A stretch of 64,000 nt of DNA from Ptychodera flava (Eukaryota; Hemichordata; Enteropneusta; Ptychoderidae): the NCBI RefSeq assembly GCF_041260155.1, contig NC_091931.1, forward strand, positions 16,531,476 through 16,595,475. Direction: 5' to 3'. The notes under the pieces were generated by a model. It saw only the letters and a list, made by a program, of their open reading frames with translations. It was not told the DNA's origin and searched no databases. Shown here piece by piece: positions 46,476-64,000 of this stretch (its first letter is position 1; every line of letters begins with the position of its first letter). Position numbers and translations under genes: made by a program.

Positions 46476-47855
46476 TTTGCCTTTCTATGTGTTTCTATCT
46501 ATCTCTATATGTGTGTTTTTGGTTGTTTGTATATTGGTTTACAAATCTATCTATCTCTCCCAACTCACTCTACTTTAGTGTTCAACCATTGAATTCACTT
46601 TCTGTTATCAGCGCATGCCCAAATTACCCAACATTTCGGAACAGACATTGACACAGAAAACGACGGCTAACGCTCGGACGCACACACTGGAACAGAGGCA
46701 GACTGTCTGATCTAAAATGCCTGCAAAATTATCTCCACATGTCTGGTAATGTCCACGAATGGGGGGTCTAACAGAAAGTAAAGCAGTTCTTTTCTGTGTT
46801 TCAAAAGCCAGAGAAAACAGTGCATGAACTTGTGAACCTATAAGCAGCAGACAATAAGTAGGTTAACAATTCTAAAAATAGCTGTGTCCGTGACGCTCCG
46901 AGGTCTCATGTCTCGCCAAGGAGCCAAACTTATCTCAGTGATTTATAACATGTAGGCCTACACGTCTCACATACTGTTAAACACATTTCAGTCTTGAAGG
47001 AACGTGCGATGGTCTTTCATGTGATGAAAGAAACTTGACGGTGACGACTCGTGAACTCTACTGGTATCTCATCAGCGAGACTCCTGCTCGTTGAGGGCGC
47101 CCCTTTCATGAGAATACGTGCAAATTTTCCGTCGTGTAGCAGGAGTAGACCTGAGGACAACTGGAGACATTCACTCCGTCTGCGAGATGTCTAGCATTCT
47201 ACATAATACTAGGACAAGCCACTGTTTGCAAGAGAATTTGTTTTCTTTTTTCTCATATGTAAGTCGTAAACATACCTGAAATCACAGAAAGTCAGCTAAA
47301 GAACTCCCCAGATTTGGCAGAAACGACAACGTGTTCAAATTTGTTCGCACCAAAATATTCAGTTACTCTTGTAAAGACACAACAACGGCTTCTTTTAAAT
47401 CTTCGTCTAAATGCATGTTTTAAAATGCAATACGAATTGCAGAACTCCAAAGTAAATGACCACCCTCTCCTCGTGTTCACCTTCATGCATAGTATTATTA
47501 TAATTTTGAGGGGGGCGGGCAAAGCGCTTAGATTTCCGGTAAAATTTAATAACCCTTCCGACGGAAGTACTAATAAATGGTATATTTATGGTGGAAGTGA
47601 TTGATAAATTTTTGAGTTGTGAATCTATATCTATCGATGCCAAATATTTAGACAATGAATCAAAGAAATACGCAGATAGCCGTCGCCTAGGATGGTATTC
47701 TACCTCTTGAACAGTGTAGCGGTGGACTTTGAGATCGATTCCTGGGACAACCAGTAAATAATTAGTTTGGAAAATTACTGTAACAACTTTAGGCCTACAT
47801 ATAGAAACCTTAATTGTTTGACTGTCACCACTGAACTTATTTTTGGAGACTTTAA

Positions 47856-48108
47856 AGGGAGGGGGGTCATCGGAACTGCGCATGTGCATCTTTTTTGTTT
47901 ACAAACAATGTATTTCATGCATGGTATCCAGATGCATCCCTTCAACACAGCTGCAACATTTAGATTTTACGATATCCATTATTAACAAACATGTTTCAAC
48001 TTTCGTCAATCACCAACGTACCCTAGATACAGTATCTAGATACAGTATTTACAACGGTCGTAGGGGTCCCTGGCAACCTTCGAGCAGATTTCCGCCGACC
48101 GCCTCCCT
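47856..48108. mobile_element. 253-bp TTAA-type MITE
   Basis: TTAA at 47852-47855 and 48109-48112. The ends AGGGAGGGGGGTCATCGGAA and, inverted, AGGGAGGCGGTCGGCGGAA match closely. The left end resembles the start of the partial repeat at 25890. Non-coding. Confidence 0.8.
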
Positions 48109-49240
48109 TTAACGTAACAAAGTTCATGCAAAATTTCACAGATTTAAACAGGTTTTGTTTTAATTTAGCAAAAAGCATTGCCCTTAATGATGAATTTGGG
48201 TAAATGGGATGTTGCTGTTATCACATATGATCGGCCGATAGTTTCTGATAAGACCTCTAGTTGAATCGGAACGCCACTGAGATATCTAGGTCAATCTCAT
48301 TGATAACGTTGAGAAAAAAAATTAGATAAATGTTTGAGAAACAGGAATGCGAGGTCGCCAGCGACTATTTAATCAGGACGGTATGCACCCAGATAAGACA
48401 ATGACTGCTTCCCCAAAATATTCATGCTGGAACTTTCGTTATTTGCATGTCTACATTTTTCATTTCAAGCTTCCGCCCCTTCACAGAAACTCCAAACACA
48501 GAGAGATGGTGTGTTCCTACATGATTTGCCTCGGTCTGGCGATTCTTTCTGCTCATTGAAAAGGCCATTAACTCTAACTATTTATGATTTTAAAATTGTT
48601 TATATTTTGTAAGTCGCTTGCTAGTATTTGATCTTCTCCCCAAAGCGTTTTGATACATCCACTATTTTGTTAGTTTTCAGATATATATGTTTAATATATA
48701 TGGGCGTATACATGTGTATAATGTACTGTGAATGTTACATCTGAATTCTAGTCCTGATCAGAATGCAACCGTCAACAATAGCAATGCAGTCTACATATGT
48801 ACAAGCTGAGCTAACAAGACGAATACCGTGTATGTCAACATGCTTTTGGGAGTAGAGCAAGAAATTACGGTGACATTAAAAGCAGACATAAGTTTAAAAA
48901 ATCATCAAAAGTTTGAGTTACAGGCCTTCAATCTATAAACCTGTACAGTTGTAAGGGATAAAGTTTAGGTTACATGTAGGTATGTATTGTAATTAAACTC
49001 AGCAGAGTTAGTCTAGAGTATGTCATGTGCAGAATTGGACATGTCTAAAGTCTCCTCAATTACGATGACAGAGAGGTGATAATATTGAACATCCAGAAGA
49101 TGAATTGCTAAATTCTTGGATTCAATATGGTGCAGTATACCCACACTAAAGGTTCATGGGAAGGGAAAACGATGGCAATATTAGGTCACATTACGTACAC
49201 GTGTGGTAATGCTTGGATTATCATTGAGACGGTTGGTTGG

Positions 49241-49387
49241 TCAACTCAATTCCCATAGACGAAACTGGCCACGAGTCTTCGTCTTTCTGTTCGTAAAGTC
49301 GTTGTTAACCAGGTCCCATGAGGTCGCCGACTTATGCGGTTCCGATTGAGGTCGCCTGGAGGTGACGCTGTCGCCCAAGTCTGATAT
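49241..49387 (-). CDS. Possible isolated terminal exon, function unknown
   Basis: On the minus strand an acceptor-like CATAACAG at 49388-49395 is followed by 48 open codons and a TGA (49243-49241). They encode ISDLGDSVTSRRPQSEPHKS and continue hydrophilic to GQFRLWELS. The composition (Ser/Arg/Lys/Asp-rich) looks like a tail region. No upstream exon could be tied to it, so it may be chance. Confidence 0.2.
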   Translation of the reverse strand: MSDLGDSVTSRRPQSEPHKSATSWDLVNNDFTNRKTKTRGQFRLWELS

Positions 49388-50127
49388 CTGTTATGTCAGT
49401 CGCATGCCCGGGAGATCTGGACATCGTTTTGCGTCTTGAAATTAATGTAATTTTAATTGTGATAAGAAGCGATACCGTCACAAGACACGATACACGTATA
49501 CCAGGGCAACCGCCGCGCCGTCGCGAGTTTTCTTAAATATCAATGACAGATGTATGACTTGTGCGATTTAAGAATGGCGTCTGCTATAGTAGTTGTTTCA
49601 TGCACGTGAGCGAGAAGCGTTTGTACAGATGTGCTCTGCGAAGAACATTTTTCGAACATGTTGGATTTAGTCTATAATAAATAACCAAGCAAGGTGTCGG
49701 GGTTTGATCAGCGCACTTGAACGACCACAAATTTACGCGTTTGGAAGGTACAAAATATCAATAATTACCACGTGCCTCGTATATTGAACGCCGTGCGCTC
49801 CACAGAATTCAATGGTATCTTGTTGATGACGTCGTGGGACGCGAAGTCAAAATTGGATGAAAGTGAACTGGAACTATTTTCAACTTGACAACTTCGGGAT
49901 TTAAAAATGATCAAATTAAATGTTTTTACAACACTTTTTTCCCAAAATCATGCATAAAAATCTAAAACCGCTTAACAGTGATTTCAATATATCAATGCGC
50001 CGTTCTATAATTAAAGTCGTTCTATTTCTTTCAACAGATTTTCGTCTAACATGGAAATAAAGCATACGATTGCATTTCTATGTGAACCAAATCTTATGTA
50101 AGGGGGTTATGTAATAAAAGACATCAT

Positions 50128-50237
50128 AGCCCAAACAAGGGAATATGTACACTCGAGGCGAGGCAGGAGACCATTTGCCATTCTGACGTCAGACAAATTG
50201 TCACCTACCCTGGGGCACATAGTCCCTTGTTTGGGCT
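50128..50237. repeat. Short inverted repeat
   Basis: AGCCCAAACAAGGGA (50128-50142) and its exact inverse (50223-50237) enclose 80 bp that include TGACGTCAG. Possibly a remnant of a small foldback element. Confidence 0.6.
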
Positions 50238-53200
50238 GTAATATATTTTTGCGCTCGTTTGCGAGGTGATATCAGTGCATTGGTGCAGGTGGACGCTGAT
50301 ACCAATGTCCACACGAGACAGTGTTTGTGATGCTCTCACACACTAGCCGATATTGGGGGTTGTATACGCAAGAGTGATTAATACATGATCCATGTCGGTA
50401 ACATCAGTGCAGGTAGTGACAACGTCGATAACATTGGTGTAAAAATTTCTCCACTTGCCGAACTTATGACTTATCAGGTCAGATAAAGTCACCTCAATCT
50501 GGTAATCATCGGGCTCTTTTCACTCAGTGTCGGCACTGATATTCATATAAACCACAAACGAAAACTGAGACGATAGAGTGAAACATTTCTAGACGCAGAG
50601 TTCGTAGAGACATCATAAATCTTTATTTGATTCGAAATATCACATCCGTTAAACGAGCGGATATCAGATTCGTAAGATACATGTATTTGATTCAACAGTA
50701 CCACAGTCACGTGACTATATAAATCACAAGTCGTTCAGTGAAATTTTGCAAAGAAGACTAATATTATACCCTATACATTATTCCTAAACTCGACGAAAAG
50801 GAAATGACGTATACGTGGAAGTCGTTGTGCATGCGTGTGGCTACGCTGACATGTGAGTCCTAGATGCATAAGCTTAGTCGCCAGGAATAAAAGAGGGAGT
50901 TCTCATATATAGGCTATGCTGACAAACAAAATAACACTTCTACAATAGATGAATGAAATTCAATGCGAGCAACAAAAAAGATTGACTAGCTCTGAGAGAA
51001 TCTCCGAACTTTTCAGTTAAACGGGCTTTAGGCTATTTTCAAGCGAGAATAATGTTATGGACCATAGGCTAATAGAAGTAGAATGCTGGACAGCCAAGAT
51101 TTCCCTAGCTCACATAAATATTGTACACGAGTTACTTCTTATAAAAAGTTAAAGTAGAGAAAGTTTGTTTCTGTATGGTTGTCCTACCCGATCCTTTGCG
51201 GTAATACGATATTTCAGGTAATCGTTTAACTGATTTCGATACACAACAGGTGCAGTGACCGTAGAGGTCGCCCTATTGTTCTGCTCTGGGTCGTCACCCA
51301 AAGCATCAAAGTGGTTGCGTGTTTTGCCAAATTATACACAATGTTTGAAACGATTGGTGTAACGTGACTGGAACTCAGCCAGAATAGGGTTAACTGATAT
51401 ATTTCGCTGAGAAGGGATCCCAAACCGGTGTTGCAAGCCAAGGTATTCACTTCAGTGCTTCATTTGAACTTGACAATGGACGCACACCGCTGAGGAATTC
51501 AACAGCTATGCACTTGATTAAAGAAAAGCTGAGATACGACGATTTAATCAAGGACAAACCGAGAGAGGTTACAGCCCGCGAGTCAAACGACACAGCATGG
51601 CTGTGATACATATCAAAAGAGGATATCCAAAACCGAAATCGAAACCGTAGGATTTTGTTTGTAGTGTCGCGACTTTTCGCATTATCATACCTCACTAGTC
51701 GGTTCTCAAGTCATAATAGGTGATTTGTGTCGTTTGCTCAACAAAACTGTACGGTCATTTTCAATCGCTCATTTCATCTGTGTAACTCATTGAAGAAACA
51801 AGAAAACTTTAGGAAGACAGATATAAATATAAATATTTTTTTTTAATATTTACATTAAATGTACTGGGACGGCGTATTCCTATGTCGGGGAGGCTTTGAT
51901 ATCATGAAACATACACGGTTAGAAATATTTGTGATCTACCCACAGTCCTGTGCTTTACTTCTACACATGAGTCCAGTTTGATGTCGTGGCCCCAGTCAAT
52001 CAATCTTAATTTTCACCCGAGGACCACACTTGACAATGAGTTGCCTAAAACACTAACTAAAAGAAGATTTTTTTGTCTGGCCGGCTGTCTCCCCGACCAG
52101 ACACTTCTAGTAAATGTGGTCTGTGACCAGTCAGTAAATATCCCGAATAACTAAATAATCTTATTGTCATTAAAACTAATTGAATACAAAAGGAAAACAA
52201 CTTTCATGTAAAAATCAACGACAGAGGTACAGTTGAAAATTTTTTGTCGATTTATTGGAATGTTTGTAAATGTCGTTTGCGTCGCCGTTTACTTTCACCT
52301 GAACGTATGACGTTCTATACTTGGTTTGGATAAGAAATTTAAATGCAATATAAATCCTAATAGAAACCAAATGTATTTCCACTAAAAAAGTCATTTCCAG
52401 CCGATATTTGTGATGGTTTTTTGTATTATTCTGGAGCAGATATTAAGCTCTCGGACCGCCGCCAAACCCTTTTTGGGGGAAATAGCAAAGGCGAATATCT
52501 GGTTATCTAGCCAATCAGGTCATAGTACTAATTCTACACCTTACTTGCTGACCAATCAGCTGTTACCATTGCAGGAAATTTTGCCAATTGTTAGTTTTTT
52601 TGTGCCAAATTGATAATTATTGCACAGTCACTTGACAAACCGGGGTAAATGCTTCGTTTGTGATGAACTTTTAAGAGGCAACTTCGATTGCCATGCTAGA
52701 ATATACTGACAGTGTGCATGTGGATCTAAATACACCTGTTATTTAAAAACTATGTCGTTGAATGGGCTGGCGTTGCGTACACAATAAATTCTTAACGGCC
52801 TCACATCCCATCTCTCCGGCGAGAGTCGCAAGTTCCCGTATAGTGCCTAAAAGCAGAGCTTAAGTGTCAATGCCTTCAATATTGCAGGCTTATAAATAAA
52901 ACTTGGATGAAAATGCTGCTTCTTTGCGTCAGCATGATCGATGCTTGTTTGTACCGATTTTCAGAGTTCGGTTTTGATGACATCCTTGGTACCACACCCA
53001 GGAACACTACTGTTGAGTACACTAGACGATATTTGCAATAAATAACGTGTTAAAATTCTTACAGGAAAAAACGTCTGTAAATGTATAATACATTGTAAGT
53101 TGGGACACGACGCGATTAAATCGAAAACAAAGCACAGTCCCTTCTTGATTTGCTGAATATTAACGTAGTCAAGAGGAGATAATACTACTTGGGTAAAAAT

Positions 53201-53696
53201 GTTGCTCCAGTCTGTCGATATAACATAAGCAACCATTTTTTTGTAAAAAATGTCCCTGTCAATAGTCAGTAAACATTTTTCCTAGTGAACTCGACTATCC
53301 AGAAGTAGTCTTCGTATGCTATACTTCGGCTGACTCCGGGAGCTGACTATGGGGCTTTCGGGATTCAGGTGACTGGCGTTACTGAGTAAATGAAGCGGAC
53401 TCAAACTATTAATCCGCTATGTTTTCACTCACAAATAATGTCACAGAAACGTGTCAATTGTTTTCCTGTCTGAACGTCGTAGAAGTGACCAGTAATATCG
53501 ATGACAAACACCAGTAGTGACGATCTTCTGCTAGTTGATAACGTGCAAATATTTATCCTCGCTTTGATCGATGTGACGTCAGCAGTCTTACGAGTACGTC
53601 ATTCTCTCAGAGCGTCTGACCACATCTCAAACAGTCCAGGTAGCTAGTTTAAGCCTGGTTCGAGATCTCGCGCTAAGCTGAAGACTGGAAAAGCGT

Positions 53697-60405
<6,709 letters not shown>

Positions 60406-61968
60406 GGTTCCGGAATCATTCTGAAGAGTCTGTGAGACGGAGAAGCCGCTGAACTTCCGGCCGGTAAGGTAGGGCATGGAACCAAGGAATCGATTTGAAG
60501 CCTCAGTGTACAACTGAATCCTGACTTCTAATGGAACACTAAAAACAGATCCGAGTCACACCAAAGGTATGTAAGCAATTTACACACCTATGAATCTTTC
60601 CGTACAAACCATTCTTGATCGACTGCGTAGACGATGACTTTAGTCAGCGCTAACTTTTTTAGAGTTCCTCGTGGTTCCTGGTTTCAGTGTACAAGTATAT
60701 GTGCCTACACAGTTTACGGTAAACCCTCTCTCACAGTCTTTGCAACTTTACACCGCTATATACTCACGTGATCAACCGCCGACCACTATTCGACGACTGT
60801 CAAGGTATGGAGATAACGCGATCATAGATATAGCCACACCATTAAAATATTTTGTTTCGCGTATCTCTCAGTGACGGAATTATCTGGAGTGCGGCTTTGA
60901 AGTTCCCAGCTGCCATAAATCTATCTCACGGGGACATTTTTCAAATACTTGACGTGGCTTAATAGCTCAAAGATGCATGCATAACTCCCGCAGTTTGCTT
61001 TGTCCGACCACGGAGTATTTCGCAGTAAAGGTAGATAGTTCCTGTGTGGTTTGACAACTTTTATGCGATCTTTATCATTAATGGTTCAATATCCGTCATC
61101 CCGCAGATATTGCTGAGTGCCCATTGACTTGAATGTGTTTAATCAGTGGTAAAACTATACTGATTATAACACAAATTCAGCCATATTTTATCCAAATGTC
61201 GATAAACAGGTGCCGGATTATCTATATCTATCAATCTCTTGCTTGGACATAATATCGATCGTTTAGATTATTTTATTTATCGATATTGACTGTTGTAATC
61301 CATTGGGTAATGGCCAGTGTTGACCTTAGCGCGACTTTGGTATGAGGTCTGTTATCGGTCCAGCAAGCAGGCTTATTTTACCACTCCTGCCATGTGTTTT
61401 CTTCGAGATTTCCGTTGATTTTCCGTTGTTTAATTGGTTGTTCCTCTCGGAAAATGTTCTCGAAAAGCCAAAATGTTCACCTTGCCAACACAGCCTCTCT
61501 GGAGCTGGGTGTTATGACTGGCTGACCCGACACCTGAATTTCAGCCTTGACTATACAAGTCATTTGTCAACAATACCATCACTTTATTGTACGCGGAGCA
61601 TCGTCTTTGCACAAGAAAACGTACCTATTTTCCAAGACAGAAATAATTGAAACATATTCAAACGTTACAGCCATTATCCTTTCTTTGGACGCCCTACCAC
61701 TTCAACAGAAAGTGTAATTCGATCCCGGTAGCTCGCTAATATTGCGTAATTAAGGACGTCCGTATTGTGTTTTTGTTCCCGAGGCTCAGGTGAAGAGCTA
61801 GAAGTTTGGAACACCTGAAATGCCATCGAGAAGACCGTTGTTTCCTTTTCCTGTTTATCTTGCCTACGCCCCTCTTGAAGTTGTCACGTCTGGCCCAAAC
61901 AGACGCCGAGAGGACGACGTCTTGCAATGCAAATTTCCTGCAGAGACAGAGTAATCAGTTAACGTTAG

Positions 61969-62560
61969 TAAAGGTAGTTCGCACCTTGAAATTGAAAGAC
62001 TCAAACATTCCTAAACTAAACTTCAGCCAGTCTCTTTCAAAATCTAGAATAAAAATCGAAGGTCACCGTGCAAATGTTGGTCCTCATGTACTGGAGAAAC
62101 AAGTTATCAAATATTTAAGCAATAAAGCACCCAGCGATGGTATACCACGAGATTTTGACCAATTCGTGACATATATGCACGAGCGATAGCGAGTGCATAT
62201 ATGAAGTGAACAGGTCAAAATCTCGTGGTATACTGTTGCTGTATATTGGTATATTGAGATGCTAGCGCAATGTCAAAAACGGATTTTTGCTCAAGCTGAG
62301 AGCTCGCGCGTATGCCAGCCATGGTATATGGCCTATCATACCACGCTTCTTTTCGGTCTCGATCAATCGGATCGCTGTATTTGCCCCATCAATATACTGG
62401 TATGATATAATTACTGATACTTGACATTCACAATTACTAAGCCGGTAAAAACTTCGTTTACTCAATAATCTTCAAAATGAGTCGCCATATGTGGTATGCC
62501 AAGAGACCATGGTAAAAATTTGAGAGTCAGAATTTCTGTCCCCGAGGTGCATTCTACCTT
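61969..62560. mobile_element. 592-bp hAT-like non-autonomous element containing a nested MITE
   Basis: Flanked by identical 8-mers AACGTTAG (61961-61968 and 62561-62568). The terminal repeats are TAAAGGTAGTTCGCACCT and, inverted, AAGGTAGAATGCACCT. The 62118-62412 hairpin MITE lies inside. No transposase ORF is seen. Confidence 0.8.
62118..62412. mobile_element. Hairpin-rich MITE, copy 2
   Basis: Same order of parts as 17559-17875: AGCAATAAA start, long palindrome with CCAGCGATGGTATAC, the central ATATGCACGAGCGATAGCGA, the CAAAAACGGATTTTTGCTCA segment, and the TGGTATGATATAAT end. The second half of the palindrome is more eroded than in copy 1. Confidence 0.82.
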
Positions 62561-62931
62561 AACGTTAGCTGCAGACAACAGACAAAAAACAGCAACGACT
62601 GCAGGGGGCAGTTGTGTAAGTTACAAAAAAAAGTCACCAGACGACGTGAGACAGACAAAGGAATAAGGCGTTCAATATCTCTTTGAGTTCAGATTGGAAG
62701 AACTTGTGTCTAGTCCACAGTGAGTTCTCAAGATTAAGTCAATACGTCCTGACTTCCGCGACCTCTGCAATGTCTTCAAGAAGGAGAAAGCATTTTTGTA
62801 CTAATAATTAGGTGCTTATTTTTTTTGCCTCAACAATTGTTTATTTGCAATATTGAAGCAGAATGCCCGGTAAACGGTCGTGTTACAACTTCCAACTAAG
62901 TTGGCCCACTGCTCCGTTCTGGGAGTCAAAC

Positions 62932-63060
62932 CACAGTCACCTGGTCTATTCCGCTCTGCGTCTATATATGTGCCCCATTCTTCTCAGGCATATGTACACA
63001 CGTCTATGGGGCACATATATAGAGTAAGACGCAGAGCGGAATAGACCACAGGTGACTGTG
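62932..63060. mobile_element. 129-bp foldback element with 7-8 bp target duplication (hAT-like)
   Basis: Arms of nearly 50 bp start CACAGTCACCTGGTCTATTC and end in the near-perfect inverse. The loop is about 30 nt. GTCAAAC flanks both sides (62925-62931 and 63061-63067); an eighth base differs. It starts CACAG like the element at 12083. Confidence 0.82.
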
Positions 63061-64000
63061 GTCAAACTCGTTTAGACTATGACAAACGACGCGAGGAAGA
63101 CAAAATGTCATAAATATAGCAGCACCGCAGGCACGATGACTTCTCAGACTGTTTGTATAGCCACATTACTTCTCTTGCTGTTTTTTTTTTGTGAACAGCG
63201 TTTAGAGTCTAGAGTAACATTGTTGAAACCCCATACCCATGTTTCCGTGCATTTCTTTGAATGGCGTGTGCTCCGTCGCCAGTTAAGTTACACAGGCAGC
63301 GGCGATTTGGTTTTTTTAAGGGTGGTTGGTTCTAAGATGTCGCCTATCTGTCCTACATTAACCGTGACAGTTCGGTAAACTTTAAACACACTTCATCCGA
63401 AAGGACCCAGCGGTACGTCACCTTTCTCAGATACAATTTATCACAACTCTTCTCAACCGCAACGAAACACGGTAGCGGTGACAGATTGCTTCCACGCACT
63501 GCGTTAGATATATTACTACATTACATTGGTCTGTCGCATGACGATTCTGTTCGTCGTTTGGAAGTTAGCAGAAAAGTAATTTAAATTTGAATGAAATTAT
63601 AAAGTGCATACTGCTGCTTGAAATTTACTTTTTTATGTTATTGCTATCCAAATGCAATTTGGTTGGATACGATGATATCTTGTGCTTGAGCTTTTAAAGT
63701 TTTAAGAATAATAGGGTTTCCACTAATTTTGGAGTCGGTGAACCATTGTCAAATTTGAAGCGCTCATTTGCATTTCTGTATGTCTTATGAAGACTTGCCC
63801 CACGTCCGTGGGCATATAAATATGAAAACTGAGTAAGTTGAAAGCAAATTGAAGCAATATACTCTGGCAGGCTGTTGCGTAGATCGTGGGGTGAACGCGA
63901 TGGCCGACAGCTAGTAACTGCCGCCGAGAAGAACCAAGCGACTGGGGCCAGTCTATGTCGTATGGTCTGTGGCTTCGCAAATACAACCTCGCGCCTGTAC

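Larger units (their letters stand above)
42003..53696. other. 11.7-kb region without a supported gene
   Basis: Between the HYR receptor start and the FGF 3' end. It contains a GA repeat (43247-43284), tetranucleotide arrays (46284-46475), a TTAA MITE (47856-48108), an isolated possible exon (49241-49387, minus) and an inverted repeat (50128-50237). The longest plus-strand frame (45401-45901) shows no recognisable domain. The region may hold regulatory DNA for the HYR or FGF genes, or exons of an unrecognised gene. Confidence 0.55.
60406..64000. other. Upstream of the FGF gene: transposons, no supported gene
   Basis: Includes the FGF promoter and 5' UTR (not delimited), a hAT-like element (61969-62560) and a foldback element (62932-63060). 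The plus frame 63136-63378 begins MTSQTVCIATLLLLLFFFCE, which looks like a signal peptide, but the rest has no known domain and no splice continuation was found. Confidence 0.5.

Noticed and set aside
46043..46651. 202-codon Tyr/Leu/Ser/Ile-rich frame
   Set aside because: Mostly the tetranucleotide array.
53640..53680. GGTTCGAGATC as a tRNA T-arm
   Set aside because: No matching acceptor, D or anticodon arms around it.
63136..63378. Short frame with a signal-peptide-like start
   Set aside because: Hydrophobic core partly from a run of T; no domain, cysteine pattern or downstream exon found.

Overview
This is eukaryotic nuclear DNA. It has long AT-rich introns, GT-AG exons, many simple-sequence arrays and layered transposon remains. 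The gene set points to a marine invertebrate, most likely a non-vertebrate deuterostome (hemichordate, echinoderm or cephalochordate grade). The clues are a membrane protein with many hyalin-repeat (HYR) domains, a bacterial/plant-type class IV HDAC-like deacetylase, and an APE-type LINE with a 2A-like peptide. The species cannot be fixed from sequence alone.

Four protein-coding genes can be assembled exon by exon. (1) Positions 1308-12814, minus: the N-terminal 171 codons of phosphoglycerate kinase; the rest lies off the left edge. (2) 13116-17370, plus: a complete 344-residue class IV HDAC-like deacetylase with six exons. It is divergent from PGK, with about 300 bp between the two start codons. 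(3) 19782-42002, minus: a complete 25-exon type I membrane protein of 1879 residues: signal peptide, EMI/EGF-like piece, EGF-like domain, 20 HYR domains each on its own phase 1-1 exon, one transmembrane segment and a 131-residue tail. (4) 53697-60405, minus: a complete three-exon FGF-family ligand of 247 residues. In all three complete genes the exon lengths sum to a multiple of three and every junction phase agrees.

PGK intron 1 (4007-12752) holds a dispersed repeat built of about 165-bp monomers, split by a nearly full-length, now broken LINE (4718-9844) with a perfect 12-bp target duplication. The introns of the HYR gene are partly made of the same tandem duplication as the exons (unit about 0.52 kb). 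They also carry two related Harbinger-like elements, one of which is itself split by a TTAA-type element. The window also holds short foldback and TTAA elements, two copies of a hairpin-rich MITE (17.6 and 62.1 kb), a 54-bp minisatellite (0.24-1.26 kb), a pentamer array (38.1-38.9 kb) and large tetranucleotide and TA arrays in the FGF introns.

The four genes are not an obvious functional module: glycolysis, deacetylation, cell-surface adhesion and growth-factor signalling. The likely regulatory links are the PGK/deacetylase divergent promoter and splicing within the HYR gene, where every HYR exon can be skipped without changing frame. The stretches 42.0-53.7 kb and 60.4-64.0 kb contain no gene I can support.
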